From positions 1-27,445 of the forward strand of contig CAKOPK010000013.1 of NCBI GenBank assembly GCA_934099115.1: a stretch of 27,445 nt of DNA. Direction: 5' to 3'. The notes under the pieces are model-generated. The model did no database searches. It was not told the origin of the DNA and worked only from the letters and a program-made list of their open reading frames with translations. Of the stretch, positions 14,599 through 22,569 are shown in pieces. Each line of letters starts with the position of its first letter. The stretch's first letter is position 1. This DNA is from an uncultured Bacilli bacterium (GTDB taxonomy: Bacteria > Bacillota_I > Bacilli_A > RF39 > UBA660). The position numbers and the translations under genes were made by a program.

Positions 14599-15309
14599 AT
14601 GAATAGAGTTGTTTTAATTACAGGGGCTTCTAGGGGTTTAGGAGCTTCTATTGCTAAATTATTTTTAGATAAGCAAGATATTGTTTATATTAATTATCAT
14701 AATAGTTATGAGGAAGCTTTAAAATTAAGTAGTGCTTATAAAAATGCTTATCTTATTAAATGTGATATAACGGATGAAAAAGAAATAGAAGAGATGATTA
14801 CTAAGATAGAAGAAGAACAAGGAAGAATTGATATATTAGTTAATAATGCAGGTATTTCTAATGATTCTTTAGTAGAACAAAAGACGAAACAATCTTTTCA
14901 AAAGGTGTTAGATGTCAATTTAATTGGAACTTTTTTAGTTAGTAAGTATACTAAAAGAATCATGGATAGAGGGACTATTATTAATATTTCGTCTAATTCG
15001 GGGATAGATGCTTATTATCCTTATGGGTTAGATTATGATGCTTCAAAAGCTGGGGTTATTTCTTTAACTCATAACTTAGCTTTAGAGTATGCACCTAATA
15101 TTCGAGTAAATGCTATAGCACCTGGTTGGATAAATACGCATATGAATGAAAAAATGGATTTAGAATATCGTAACCAAGAATGTGAAAATATTTTACTACA
15201 GAGATTTGCAGAACCAATAGAGATTGCTAAAGTTGTTTTCTTTTTAGCAAGTGATGATGCTAGCTATATAAATGATAGTATTATTAAAGTAGATGGGGGA
15301 TTAAAATGA
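14599..15309 (+). CDS. Short-chain dehydrogenase/reductase, FabG-like
   Basis: The 236-residue product has the classical SDR features: nucleotide-binding 'TGASRGLG' (8-15), 'NNAG' after the fourth strand, catalytic Ser in 'NISSNSG', and 'YDASK' (Tyr-x-x-x-Lys). It is the length of 3-oxoacyl-ACP reductase FabG and ends in 'DGGLK', similar to the FabG 'DGGM' end. It probably reduces a carbonyl with NAD(P)H. The substrate cannot be read from sequence: no fatty-acid synthesis genes are nearby, and it sits between a wall hydrolase-like gene and a PLP enzyme. It starts 5 bases after the preceding stop and overlaps the next start by 4 bases (ATGA). Confidence 0.88.
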   Translation: MNRVVLITGASRGLGASIAKLFLDKQDIVYINYHNSYEEALKLSSAYKNAYLIKCDITDEKEIEEMITKIEEEQGRIDILVNNAGISNDSLVEQKTKQSFQKVLDVNLIGTFLVSKYTKRIMDRGTIINISSNSGIDAYYPYGLDYDASKAGVISLTHNLALEYAPNIRVNAIAPGWINTHMNEKMDLEYRNQECENILLQRFAEPIEIAKVVFFLASDDASYINDSIIKVDGGLK

Positions 15310-16529
15310 TAGATAAATTATGTATAGATGCTGAAAAAGAATGTGCTTCTATATTTCAAGAGATTAATGAAAATGAGATTTATTTTAGTAACTTAGTGTT
15401 AGATGCTTTTCGTACAGAAAATATTAGTGAAAATCATTTTCATATGACGACTGGTTATGGTTATGGAGATTTAGGTAGAGATGCAATAGAAAGAGTATTT
15501 TCAAGAGTTTTAAAAGGAGAAAGGGCTTTAGTTAGAAATCAATTTATTAGTGGCTCTCACGCTTTAACAACGGCTCTTTTTGGTATTCTAAGACCAGGAG
15601 ATACAATGCTTTCTATTACAGGATTACCATACGATACATTACATGAAGTAATTGGAATAAGAGAAAATGCTAGTTCTTTAGCAAGTTTTCATGTTCATTA
15701 TGAACAAGTAGATTTAATAGACAATCAATTTGATATAGAGGGTATTTTAAAAATATTAAGAGAAAAAGAAATAAAATTAATAGAGATTCAAAGAAGTAAA
15801 GGATACTCTGTAAGAGATAGTATTTCTGTTTATGAGATAGAAAAGGTTATTAAAAAGATAAGAGAAGTCAATCAAAATGTAATTATTATGGTTGATAATT
15901 GTTATTGTGAATTTGTAGAAAGAACTTCGCCTTTAGAGGTAGGAGCAGATATTATAGTTGGATCTTTAATTAAAAATTTAGGTGGTTCTATTGCTAATAA
16001 TGGAGCTTATATTTGTGGAAGAGAAGATTTAGTCTTATTATGCAGTGAAAGATTAAATATTCCAGGAGAAGGAATAGAAGTGGGTCCTAGTTTGGGAGCT
16101 AATAGAAGTATTTTACAAGGATTATATTTTGCTCCAAGTGTTGTTGCTTCTGCTTTAAAAACAGCAGTTTTAACAAGTTATATGATGGAAAAACTAGGAT
16201 ATCAAGTAGAGCCTAGATATAATAGTCATAGGGTGGATATTGTAGAGAGTATTATTTTTAATAATAAGGAAGACTTAATAAAATATGTTCAAGGTATTCA
16301 AAAATATTCGCCAATAGATTCTAATATTTTGCCTATTCCTTCTAGTATGCCAGGGTATTCTGATGATATTATTATGGCTAGTGGAGCTTTTACACAGGGT
16401 TCTAGTATTGAATTATCTTGTGATGGACCTTTAAGGCCTCCATATATTGCTTACCAACAAGGTGGGGTTACTTATAATTATGGAAAGATAGCAATTATAA
16501 ATACTTTAAAAGAGTTAAAAGAAGTCTAA
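15306..16529 (+). CDS. Methionine gamma-lyase family PLP enzyme (PF06838, 'aluminium resistance')
   Basis: The 407-residue product matches the YnbB-type family within PLP fold type I. It has 'FHMTTGYGYGDLGRDAIERVFSRV' near the N-terminus, 'VRNQFISGSHALTTALFG', 'IMVDNCYCEF' with the PLP-ring Asp, and the likely Schiff-base Lys223 in 'GSLIKNLGGSIA'. Length is as expected. The family is annotated as cystathionine beta-lyase or methionine gamma-lyase-like; its real substrate is poorly known. It is translated from an ATGA overlap with the SDR gene and closes the operon. Confidence 0.88.
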   Translation: MIDKLCIDAEKECASIFQEINENEIYFSNLVLDAFRTENISENHFHMTTGYGYGDLGRDAIERVFSRVLKGERALVRNQFISGSHALTTALFGILRPGDTMLSITGLPYDTLHEVIGIRENASSLASFHVHYEQVDLIDNQFDIEGILKILREKEIKLIEIQRSKGYSVRDSISVYEIEKVIKKIREVNQNVIIMVDNCYCEFVERTSPLEVGADIIVGSLIKNLGGSIANNGAYICGREDLVLLCSERLNIPGEGIEVGPSLGANRSILQGLYFAPSVVASALKTAVLTSYMMEKLGYQVEPRYNSHRVDIVESIIFNNKEDLIKYVQGIQKYSPIDSNILPIPSSMPGYSDDIIMASGAFTQGSSIELSCDGPLRPPYIAYQQGGVTYNYGKIAIINTLKELKEV

Positions 16530-16548
16530 ATGAAGTCTTCTTTTAACT
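16513..16548 (+). terminator. Hairpin overlapping the operon end
   Basis: AGTTAAAAGAAG (16513-16524) and CTTCTTTTAACT (16537-16548) form a perfect 12-bp stem spanning the stop codon at 16527-16529. No long T-run follows on the plus strand, so termination may be weak. Confidence 0.45.
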
Positions 16549-16595
16549 AAATTAATAAAAAATTGGAAAAAGAGGCAAAAAATTCATAAAAACAA

Positions 16596-16624
16596 TTGAC
16601 AATTTAGTATTTAAATGATATATT
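16596..16624 (+). promoter_or_regulatory. tRNA operon promoter
   Basis: TTGACA (16596-16601), 17 bases, TATATT (16619-16624), 22 bases ahead of the first tRNA. Confidence 0.85.
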
Positions 16625-16645
16625 TAATTACGTCACAGATAAATC

Positions 16646-16722
16646 GGGCGCTTAGCTCAGTTGGTTAGAGCACCTGCCTTACAAGCAGGGGGTCATAGGT
16701 TCGAGTCCTATAGCGCCCACCA
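16646..16722 (+). tRNA. tRNA-Val (TAC)
   Basis: The acceptor arms GGGCGCT/AGCGCCC pair fully, the anticodon loop is CTTACAA (anticodon TAC), the T-loop TTCGAGT is intact and CCA is encoded. It is the first of five tRNAs in one transcript. Confidence 0.97.
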
Positions 16723-16732
16723 TTTATTTTTT

Positions 16733-16808
16733 GCCGACATAGCGTAACTGGCAGCGCAACTGACTTGTAATCAGTAGGTTGGGGGTTCGACTCCCTCTGT
16801 CGGCACCA
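16733..16808 (+). tRNA. tRNA-Thr (TGT)
   Basis: Acceptor GCCGACA/TGTCGGC, anticodon loop CTTGTAA (anticodon TGT), T-loop TTCGACT, CCA encoded. Confidence 0.96.
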
Positions 16809-16815
16809 TTTTTAT

Positions 16816-16899
16816 GGGGAGATAGCGAAGTGGCCAAACGCGGCAGACTGTAAATCTGTTCCTTCGGGTTCCATGGTTCAAATCCATGTCTCCCCACCA
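16816..16899 (+). tRNA. tRNA-Tyr (GTA)
   Basis: Acceptor GGGGAGA/TCTCCCC, anticodon loop CTGTAAA (anticodon GTA). The long variable arm of a class II tRNA, as in bacterial tRNA-Tyr, is present. CCA is encoded. Confidence 0.97.
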
Positions 16900-16910
16900 C
16901 TTTTGTATAT

Positions 16911-16986
16911 TGCCTCGTAGCCAAGTGGTAAGGCATCAGACTTTGACTCTGACATTCCGCTGGTTCGAACCCAGCCGAGGCAGCCA
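16911..16986 (+). tRNA. tRNA-Gln (TTG)
   Basis: Acceptor TGCCTCG/CGAGGCA, anticodon loop CTTTGAC (anticodon TTG), discriminator G, CCA encoded. Confidence 0.96.
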
Positions 16987-16995
16987 TTATTTCTT

Positions 16996-17071
16996 GGTTC
17001 GTTAGCTCAGCAGGTAGAGCATTTGACTTTTAATCAAAGGGTCTTGGGTTCGAATCCCAAACGAGCCACCA
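16996..17071 (+). tRNA. tRNA-Lys (TTT)
   Basis: Acceptor GGTTCGT/ACGAGCC (one G-U), anticodon loop CTTTTAA (anticodon TTT), CCA encoded. It is the last tRNA of the cluster; a terminator follows. Confidence 0.96.
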
Positions 17072-17084
17072 GTTAGATAGTTAA

Positions 17085-17114
17085 ACAGACTTAGAATTTT
17101 CTAGGTCTGTTTTT
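17085..17114 (+). terminator. Terminator of tRNA cluster
   Basis: ACAGACTTAGA (17085-17095) and TCTAGGTCTGT (17100-17110) form an 11-bp stem with a 4-base loop, then T5. Confidence 0.85.
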
Positions 17115-17126
17115 ATGTGTAGAATA

Positions 17127-17156
17127 TTGTTTTATTATAGTAATAAATGTTATAAT
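17127..17156 (+). promoter_or_regulatory. Probable promoter for the 17176 gene
   Basis: TTGTTT (17127-17132), 18 bases, TATAAT (17151-17156). Confidence 0.5.
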
Positions 17157-17175
17157 ATTATAGGAGATGAGTAGT

Positions 17176-17388
17176 ATGTTATCAAATTTGGATTATTCGA
17201 TATTAAAAGAGTTAGATAGACAAAATATGAAATCAGAGATTATTTCTTTAGTGATGGATAAATTAGATACTAATGATAAGAAAAATGATTTTCTTGATTT
17301 TATGATTGATAATAGAAATGTTCTTATGTCTATTAAAGATATTTTTAGAGAATTAAGTTTGATTAATAATTCTATGAAAGCAAGATAA
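17176..17388 (+). CDS. Small helical protein of unknown function
   Basis: A 70-residue protein, unrecognised. I start at 17176 because AGGAG (17162-17166) is 9 bases ahead; the ATG at 17167 abuts the SD. The sequence ('LDYSILKELDRQNMKSEIISLVMDKL...FLDFMIDNRNVLMSIKDIFRELSLI') is amphipathic and helical with no cysteines, signal or membrane segment. It has a TATAAT -10 box upstream and precedes the lipoprotein gene by about 30 bases, probably in one transcript. Confidence 0.65.
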   Translation: MLSNLDYSILKELDRQNMKSEIISLVMDKLDTNDKKNDFLDFMIDNRNVLMSIKDIFRELSLINNSMKAR

Positions 17389-17421
17389 ATATAGTTATAA
17401 TAAAAGAGTAGAGAAATGATT

Positions 17422-17961
17422 ATGAAAAAGAGATTATTAATAGTTGTAATATTGGGAGTATTCGCTTGCAATTTGGTGGGATGTGGTAAAACAGATTTAG
17501 AAGAGGCTCAAGAAAAATATGGGTCGGTTGAAAAAGAAACGGTTGATAATTTAGTTGCTAAGTTTAATACCGAAGTATTAGATAGTGGTGTATTAAATCC
17601 CGCATCAACAGATTATTTAACAGAAAATAATAATCAATATTGGTATGGATTAATTGAAGGAATTTATTTAGTGGTAGTTCCAGAAAAATACACCGGAGAT
17701 AAGACAACAGAAATTGTAGATTATATGCTTTTATATGTATATAAATCTAGTAAATATGAAGAAGATGCTTATTCTTATATGCAATATTTAATTAAAGCAA
17801 ATAATAAAAATATTACAGATACAGAGATTAATACATTAATAGAAGAAGCTAAGACTAAATCTAATTCTGGCAAGCCTGCTAATAATGGTAAAGGAATATC
17901 TATTGGATATACAGAAACAGATGAAGTATATCAATATCAAGTTTTAAGATTATATAAATAG
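17422..17961 (+). CDS. Putative lipoprotein
   Basis: The product (179 residues from the ATG at 17422) has a classic lipoprotein signal: 'MKKRLLIVVILGVFACNLVGC', with the lipobox LVGC and modified Cys21. The mature part is acidic with Tyr-rich stretches ('YLTENNNQYWYGLIEGIYLVVVPEKY'), no recognised domain. A weak AGAGTAGAG SD favours 17422 over the ATG at 17416. It is anchored to the outer face of the membrane. The alpha/beta hydrolase follows within about 30 bases on the same strand, so the two may act together outside the cell. Confidence 0.8.
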   Translation: MKKRLLIVVILGVFACNLVGCGKTDLEEAQEKYGSVEKETVDNLVAKFNTEVLDSGVLNPASTDYLTENNNQYWYGLIEGIYLVVVPEKYTGDKTTEIVDYMLLYVYKSSKYEEDAYSYMQYLIKANNKNITDTEINTLIEEAKTKSNSGKPANNGKGISIGYTETDEVYQYQVLRLYK

Positions 17962-18023
17962 TTATTTGAAAGAAAGGTGTTAATAAATTGAATAAGAGGT
18001 AGATAATATTATTTTTTATTATT

Positions 18024-18899
18024 TTGGTTATAGTAATAGGTTTATTGGTGGAAGGATATTTTTTAGCTAAAAGGTATAGTGATGATGTAGAACAAGAAAA
18101 GATAAATGAGGTAGAGAAAGATGAACATATGAATCCGAAAGATGACTCTTTAAAAGAATATGATAATGTTAATAATGATTTAGAAGAGAATATAAATGAA
18201 AATAATAAAAATATTTCTAATGGCAAACAAAATACAGTAGATGATAGTAATATTTCTTTTAAGTTAGAATTAAAAAGTTTAGGAAATTTGCAATATTATT
18301 TATATACACCTAGTAATCCAAAGGAGGGAATGCCTCTTATTATGTATTTACATGGTGGAACTAATAAGAGGACTACTGTAACTGAGTTGTTAACTACTGA
18401 TGGCTTTCCTAAATATTTATCTGATGGTTATTATGGTGATTTAAGAGCTTATGTTGTTATTCCTAAGCTTGACAATAAATATATGGGTTGGGCTGATATA
18501 GCAACTGACTTAAGAAATTTAATAAAGAATATAAACACAAATTATAAGATTGATATGAATAAAATTTCTTTAACAGGACATTCCATGGGTGGAACTGGTA
18601 CTTATCAATTACAGGTAAAATTACCTAATACTTTTTGTGGTATTGCCCCTATGAGTGGTAGTATTAAGAATACTGCTGATAATATTAATGGATTAAGTAA
18701 TGCAAAAGTGTGGGCTTTTGTTGGAAGTGAAGATACGATTGTAAATCCTAATTCATTAAGAGAAATAATTGCAGCTTTGAAAGAGAAAGGTGTAGATGCT
18801 AGAATCACAGAGTTTCCTTCTGCTACTCATTTTGATGTGCCAGCGCTTGGTTATAAAAATAATGAATTGATAAACTGGTTAGTAAATTGTAGCAAATGA
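18024..18899 (+). CDS. Membrane-anchored alpha/beta hydrolase (esterase-like), start region interrupted by amber codon
   Basis: The frame has an N-terminal hydrophobic segment, an acidic linker of about 70 residues, and an alpha/beta-hydrolase domain. It shows an oxyanion 'MYLHGG', nucleophile Ser187 in 'GHSMGG', acid Asp in 'GSEDTIV', and His in 'SATHFDV', resembling PHB-depolymerase/feruloyl-esterase-type enzymes. The only in-frame start after the stop is a TTG at 18024 with no SD. Upstream, a TTG at 17988, 7-8 bases after AAGGTG, opens the same frame (start-N-K-R) but meets TAG at 18000-18002, then continues as 'IILFFIILVIVIGLLVEGYFLAKR', a full signal anchor. So either a nonsense mutation has hit codon 5, or translation restarts downstream. 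An extracellular ester- or polymer-cleaving role is inferred. Confidence 0.7.
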   Translation: MVIVIGLLVEGYFLAKRYSDDVEQEKINEVEKDEHMNPKDDSLKEYDNVNNDLEENINENNKNISNGKQNTVDDSNISFKLELKSLGNLQYYLYTPSNPKEGMPLIMYLHGGTNKRTTVTELLTTDGFPKYLSDGYYGDLRAYVVIPKLDNKYMGWADIATDLRNLIKNINTNYKIDMNKISLTGHSMGGTGTYQLQVKLPNTFCGIAPMSGSIKNTADNINGLSNAKVWAFVGSEDTIVNPNSLREIIAALKEKGVDARITEFPSATHFDVPALGYKNNELINWLVNCSK

Positions 18900-18974
18900 T
18901 ATTGTTAAAAAGTATTGCTTGAAAGCAACTGTTTAATTGTACTAGAATTTATTTATGGAAAGGAGAGAAGTGCC

Positions 18975-19484
18975 ATGTTAAAAGAAAATATTAGAATATT
19001 ACGTAAACAAAGGGGACTTTCACAAGAAGAATTAAGTGTTCAATTAAATGTTGTAAGACAAACAATATCTAAGTGGGAACAAGGATTATCTGTGCCGGAT
19101 GCAGAAATGTTAATTGCTATATCGAAAGTATTTGATACACCTGTAAGTGTATTATTAGGAGAGAATATAGAAGAGAAAGAAGAGAATGAATTACAAGTTA
19201 TTTCCAAAAAATTAGAAATTATTAATCGACAATTGTATGAAGAAAAGAAATTAAAAAGAAAGAAGTTATTTTATATATGTCTTAGTTTCAGTATTATGAT
19301 TGTAGTTATAACTCTTTTACTATATATTTTAAATAGCCCTTATTTAAATTGGAATTATAACATTCCAGAGAATGCAGTTTTAGGGGTTATTTATCATTAC
19401 TTTGAATGGTTATTTATGCGAGTAGCACCTTTTGTTTTCATACTCTTAATTGTAGTTATGATTGTTCTTAAAAAGAAAAAATAA
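18975..19484 (+). CDS. XRE-family HTH regulator with C-terminal membrane segments
   Basis: I start at 18975, 8 bases after AAAGGAGAG; the longer frame from 18915 lacks an SD. Residues 3-60 form a Cro/C1-type HTH ('IRILRKQRGLSQEELSVQLNVVRQTISKWEQGLSVPDAEMLIAISKVFDTPVSVLLGE'). Then follows a charged helical linker and two hydrophobic segments at about 98-116 and 144-165, ending in a Lys run. This HTH-plus-membrane design is common in Bacillota; such proteins are thought to sense envelope state. Targets are unknown; neighbouring secreted proteins are candidates. Confidence 0.85.
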   Translation: MLKENIRILRKQRGLSQEELSVQLNVVRQTISKWEQGLSVPDAEMLIAISKVFDTPVSVLLGENIEEKEENELQVISKKLEIINRQLYEEKKLKRKKLFYICLSFSIMIVVITLLLYILNSPYLNWNYNIPENAVLGVIYHYFEWLFMRVAPFVFILLIVVMIVLKKKK

Positions 19485-19506
19485 AAGCACTTAATTGAAA
19501 GTGCTT
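19475..19506 (-). terminator. Terminator of the alanine-racemase-like gene
   Basis: AAGCACTT (19485-19492) and AAGTGCTT (19499-19506) form an 8-bp stem. Read on the minus strand it is followed by a T-rich run (TTTATTTTTT). It lies between convergent genes. Confidence 0.65.
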
Positions 19507-20518
19507 AAAAAACGAAAGTTTTTTCAATAACATAATCTTTATAAATATAAGGAACGTTAGAGTTAAATTGTCCTAGAGAATAGAGTGGATGTTTTATTTT
19601 ATAATTTGCTATTTTATTATTTTCACTGGTTATTTCAACAATTTCACCAATACTAATTGTATTATCTAGGCTGATGATTGTTATATCGTCTTTAATTTCT
19701 TTTATATTATAAAGTTTATTATGAATATAAACTTTTTTTATTTCGGGGTTCATACCATTTTTATAACCAAAAGGGATTATACCTTCGTAAATAGTTTTTT
19801 TCTTTTTAGAAATAGAAACAATATTTATAATTTTAGAATAAAGAGTAAAAGCTTGTTTAAGAGTTATTTGCTCTTTTTTTAATGGTTTCTTTTTATTATA
19901 AATACCATAAATAGAACTATCTAATAGTATAGCATTTGATCCTTTAATTTTATGCATATCTAATTCGCTATTTAATATTTTTAACTTTAAATCTTTTAAT
20001 GGACTTATAAGAGAAGTAAAATCATAATAATCTTTTTCTAAAATATTACTTTTAATTCCTAAAATATGAAGATGTTTTTTATTTTCTAAAGCTTCTATTA
20101 TATTTCTAATATCTTCTTTTTTAGAAAAACCATTATAACCTTTTGAGTCTATTTCTAATAATAATTCTATATTATCTTTATCTTTTATACTTAATATATA
20201 TTGGAATGTTTTTATATCTTTTATAGTTAAAATAACATTGTTTAAAACTAGATCAAAGAAGTTATTTTCTAAGATATCACCATCATATATAATGGGTATT
20301 TCTTGATTATATTTTCTAATATATAAGACGTCATTAAAATTATGAACATATAAATAATCTATTTTATTTTCTATACTTAGTATAGAATACATTCCATGTA
20401 TAAAAGCATTATTGCTTACATCTAATATATAATATGTATAGGGATAATGTTTTTTAAAATTGGTTATATTTTCTATTAAATAATCTGTATTTATATATAT
20501 GTAATTGGAATAATTCAC
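19505..20518 (-). CDS. Alanine-racemase-like protein lacking the PLP lysine (putative pseudoenzyme)
   Basis: The 337-residue product follows the alanine racemase layout (PLP fold-type III barrel plus C-terminal beta domain). 'INTDYLIENITNFKKHYPYTYYIL' matches the N-terminus; 'SNNAFIHG' (35-42) takes the place of the 'KANAYGHG' motif; 'LLEIDSKGYNGF' matches 'KLDTGMGRLGF'; 'AILLDSSIYGIY' matches 'RPGIALYG'; 'GIIPFGYKNGMNP' matches 'xIPIGYADGY'. The Schiff-base Lys is Ser35, so racemase activity is not expected. It starts with GTG after AAAGGAGG. The frame is intact and keeps the fold motifs, so it is probably a maintained non-catalytic homologue with a binding or regulatory role. Family assignment rests on motif order only. 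Confidence 0.7.
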   Translation of the reverse strand: MNYSNYIYINTDYLIENITNFKKHYPYTYYILDVSNNAFIHGMYSILSIENKIDYLYVHNFNDVLYIRKYNQEIPIIYDGDILENNFFDLVLNNVILTIKDIKTFQYILSIKDKDNIELLLEIDSKGYNGFSKKEDIRNIIEALENKKHLHILGIKSNILEKDYYDFTSLISPLKDLKLKILNSELDMHKIKGSNAILLDSSIYGIYNKKKPLKKEQITLKQAFTLYSKIINIVSISKKKKTIYEGIIPFGYKNGMNPEIKKVYIHNKLYNIKEIKDDITIISLDNTISIGEIVEITSENNKIANYKIKHPLYSLGQFNSNVPYIYKDYVIEKTFVF

Positions 20519-20641
20519 TTTAAACCTCCTTTACTTCCTAATAAATTGTATCAAAATAAAGAATTCAAGTCTATAGTTTTACAAAATAATCTTAATAACT
20601 AAAAATAAAAATGTAAATTATGTATATTTTATAAAAATAAA

Positions 20642-20672
20642 TTGATAAAGTATATTAGAATTTGGTATACTT
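20642..20672 (+). promoter_or_regulatory. Promoter of enolase with a palindrome in the spacer
   Basis: TTGATA (20642-20647), 18 bases, TATACT (20666-20671). AAGTATA (20648-20654) and TATACTT (20666-20672) are inverted repeats flanking the spacer centre and could form an operator. Confidence 0.55.
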
Positions 20673-20697
20673 TTAGTAGATAAGAGGTCGATAAGTT

Positions 20698-21933
20698 ATG
20701 CCAAAAATTATAGATATAAAAGCTAGAGAAATATTAGATAGTAGAGGGAATCCTACTGTAGAAGCAGAAGTTGTTTTAGATAATGGGATAAAGGCATCTT
20801 CATCTGTTCCAAGTGGAGCATCAACAGGTAGTAGAGAAGCTTTAGAGTTAAGAGATCATGACCCTAATAGATATCAGGGTAAAGGTGTATTAAAAGCAGT
20901 AGAAAATGTTAATACTATTATTAGAGAACATTTAGTAGGAAAAGAATTAGAACAAGTGACTATTGATAAACTTTTGATTACTTTGGATGGAACTCCTAAT
21001 AAGAGTAAGTTAGGAGCAAATGCGATATTAGCGGTTTCTCTTAGTTGTATAAAAGCAGCTGCTAAGAATGAAAATAAAGAGTTATATGAGTATTTAAGTA
21101 GTGGTAGAGTAAATATTCCTATACCTATGATTAATGTTATTAATGGGGGAATGCATGCTGATAATAATTTAGATATTCAAGAATTTATGATTGTTCCGGT
21201 TGTTAAGACTATTAAAGAGAGAGTAAGAGTTGCTAGTGAAATATTTCATACTTTAAAAAAGATATTGAAAGACCAACATTTAATTACTTCTGTAGGAGAT
21301 GAAGGGGGATTTGCTCCTAATTTAGAATATAATACTTTAGCTCTTGATTTAATTATGAAAGCAATAGAAGAAGCAGGATATAGACCAATTGATGATGTTT
21401 GTATTGCTATTGATGTAGCTGCTAGTGAATTATATAATAAAGATACGAAGAAGTATCACATTGACCAAAATGAATTAACAAGTGATGAATTAATTCAGTA
21501 TTATGTAGCTTTAGTTAATAAGTATCCAATTATTAGTATTGAAGATCCTTTTATGGAGGATGATTTAGAATCTTTTGCAGTTTTAACAAAAATAATTGGC
21601 GATAAAGTTATGATTGTTGGGGATGATGCTTTTGTTACGAATTCTAAGTATTTAGAGAAGGCTGTAGAGATAGAGGCTGGAAATGCTATTTTATTAAAGG
21701 CTAATCAAATTGGAACTGTAACAGAGATGATTAAAACTATATTACTTGCTAGAAGAAAAAATTATAAGATGATTATTTCTCATAGAAGTGGAGAAACAGA
21801 AGATACATTTATCGCTGACTTTTCCGTGGGACTTTCTTTACCATTTATAAAGACTGGTTCTATGTCAAGAGGAGAGAGAATTGCAAAATATAATCGTTTA
21901 ATGAGAATAGAAGAAAAATTAATGCATAAATAA
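20698..21933 (+). CDS. eno: Enolase (phosphopyruvate hydratase)
   Basis: Converts 2-phosphoglycerate to phosphoenolpyruvate in glycolysis. At 411 residues it is slightly shorter than the usual ~430. Diagnostic motifs are present: 'REILDSRGNPTVE', 'PSGASTGSREALELRD', 'INGGMHADN' with the active-site His, 'GDEGGFAPN', 'IEDPFMEDD', 'GDDAFVTN' (usually GDDLFVTN), 'LLKANQIGT' with the catalytic Lys, and 'SHRSGETEDTFIADF'. The C-terminal 'GSMSRGERIAKYN' differs from the common 'GAPARSERVAKYN', and the mid region 'LSSGRVNIPIP' is shortened. It is therefore a divergent but apparently complete enzyme. AGAGGT precedes the ATG. No other glycolytic genes adjoin it, unlike many Bacillota. Confidence 0.95.
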   Translation: MPKIIDIKAREILDSRGNPTVEAEVVLDNGIKASSSVPSGASTGSREALELRDHDPNRYQGKGVLKAVENVNTIIREHLVGKELEQVTIDKLLITLDGTPNKSKLGANAILAVSLSCIKAAAKNENKELYEYLSSGRVNIPIPMINVINGGMHADNNLDIQEFMIVPVVKTIKERVRVASEIFHTLKKILKDQHLITSVGDEGGFAPNLEYNTLALDLIMKAIEEAGYRPIDDVCIAIDVAASELYNKDTKKYHIDQNELTSDELIQYYVALVNKYPIISIEDPFMEDDLESFAVLTKIIGDKVMIVGDDAFVTNSKYLEKAVEIEAGNAILLKANQIGTVTEMIKTILLARRKNYKMIISHRSGETEDTFIADFSVGLSLPFIKTGSMSRGERIAKYNRLMRIEEKLMHK

Positions 21934-21947
21934 AATCTTTATAACAT

Positions 21948-21977
21948 AAGCTTCTCTTATAGAAAGAGGGCTTTTTT
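21948..21977 (+). terminator. Terminator after enolase that embeds the next gene's SD
   Basis: AAGCTTCTCTT (21948-21958) pairs imperfectly (one bulge) with AAGAGGGCTT (21964-21973), followed by T. The 3' arm contains AAGAGGG, the only SD for the ATG at 21979. The structure can both end eno transcription and hide the next ribosome-binding site. Confidence 0.6.
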
Positions 21978-21978
21978 A

Positions 21979-22509
21979 ATGAAATTAAATGTAATAACAG
22001 AAAGTACAAAAGAATATCCAGAGTATATTACTATGAAAAGAATAGTAGAAGAAAAAAGACTATTAAAAACTAAGATAAAATTGTTACAAATTGAATGTTT
22101 TGAAAAAGATATTATGTCTTTACAAGAAAAAGGACTTTATTTAACAGGACTAGGACTTGATAGATTTCATTTTACTAATACATATAATATGTATGTACCA
22201 ATAACAATTGATGATTTAACAACTGAGAATAATATAGATACAGAAATAAAGTATTATTTGATTTATTTAAGTTATTTATATAATGTTGATTTTCTAAAGT
22301 TATATTTTGAAAATCCTTATTATTTATATGATTTATTGCTTACTTTACATATAGATAAGAAGATTAAAGAAAATTTATTTTTTGTATTAAATAAGATACC
22401 TGCGGATAGATTTTCAAAATATATAGATAACTTAAATAACGAAGAATTTAGGAATGCTTTATATGAAGATCAGTTAAGATTAAAAAAAGTTTTAAGTGTC
22501 AATCATTAA
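21979..22509 (+). CDS. Protein of unknown function
   Basis: A 176-residue soluble protein, rich in Lys, Tyr and Leu, predicted largely helical, with no signal peptide or membrane segment. I recognise no family. Visible stretches include 'GLYLTGLGLDRFHFTNTYNMYVPITIDDL' and repeated Tyr-rich helices ('YYLIYLSYLYNVDFLKLYF'). It starts 10 bases after AAGAGGG, which lies inside the enolase terminator, so expression may depend on readthrough from eno. Purine nucleoside phosphorylase follows 60 bases later with its own SD. Confidence 0.7.
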   Translation: MKLNVITESTKEYPEYITMKRIVEEKRLLKTKIKLLQIECFEKDIMSLQEKGLYLTGLGLDRFHFTNTYNMYVPITIDDLTTENNIDTEIKYYLIYLSYLYNVDFLKLYFENPYYLYDLLLTLHIDKKIKENLFFVLNKIPADRFSKYIDNLNNEEFRNALYEDQLRLKKVLSVNH

Positions 22510-22569
22510 AAATTTTTATTTTTAAAAGTTTCTAAATATGATAAGATATATAGTAGGGAAGGTGATAAA

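Noticed and set aside
16724..16987. 87-codon minus-strand ORF
   Set aside because: It is antisense to the tRNA cluster; the translation is the familiar spurious protein from tRNA genes.
18000..18002. Recoding of TAG as an amino acid
   Set aside because: TAG is the clear stop of other genes here (for example 5457-5459 and 9512-9514), so a general reassignment is not supported.
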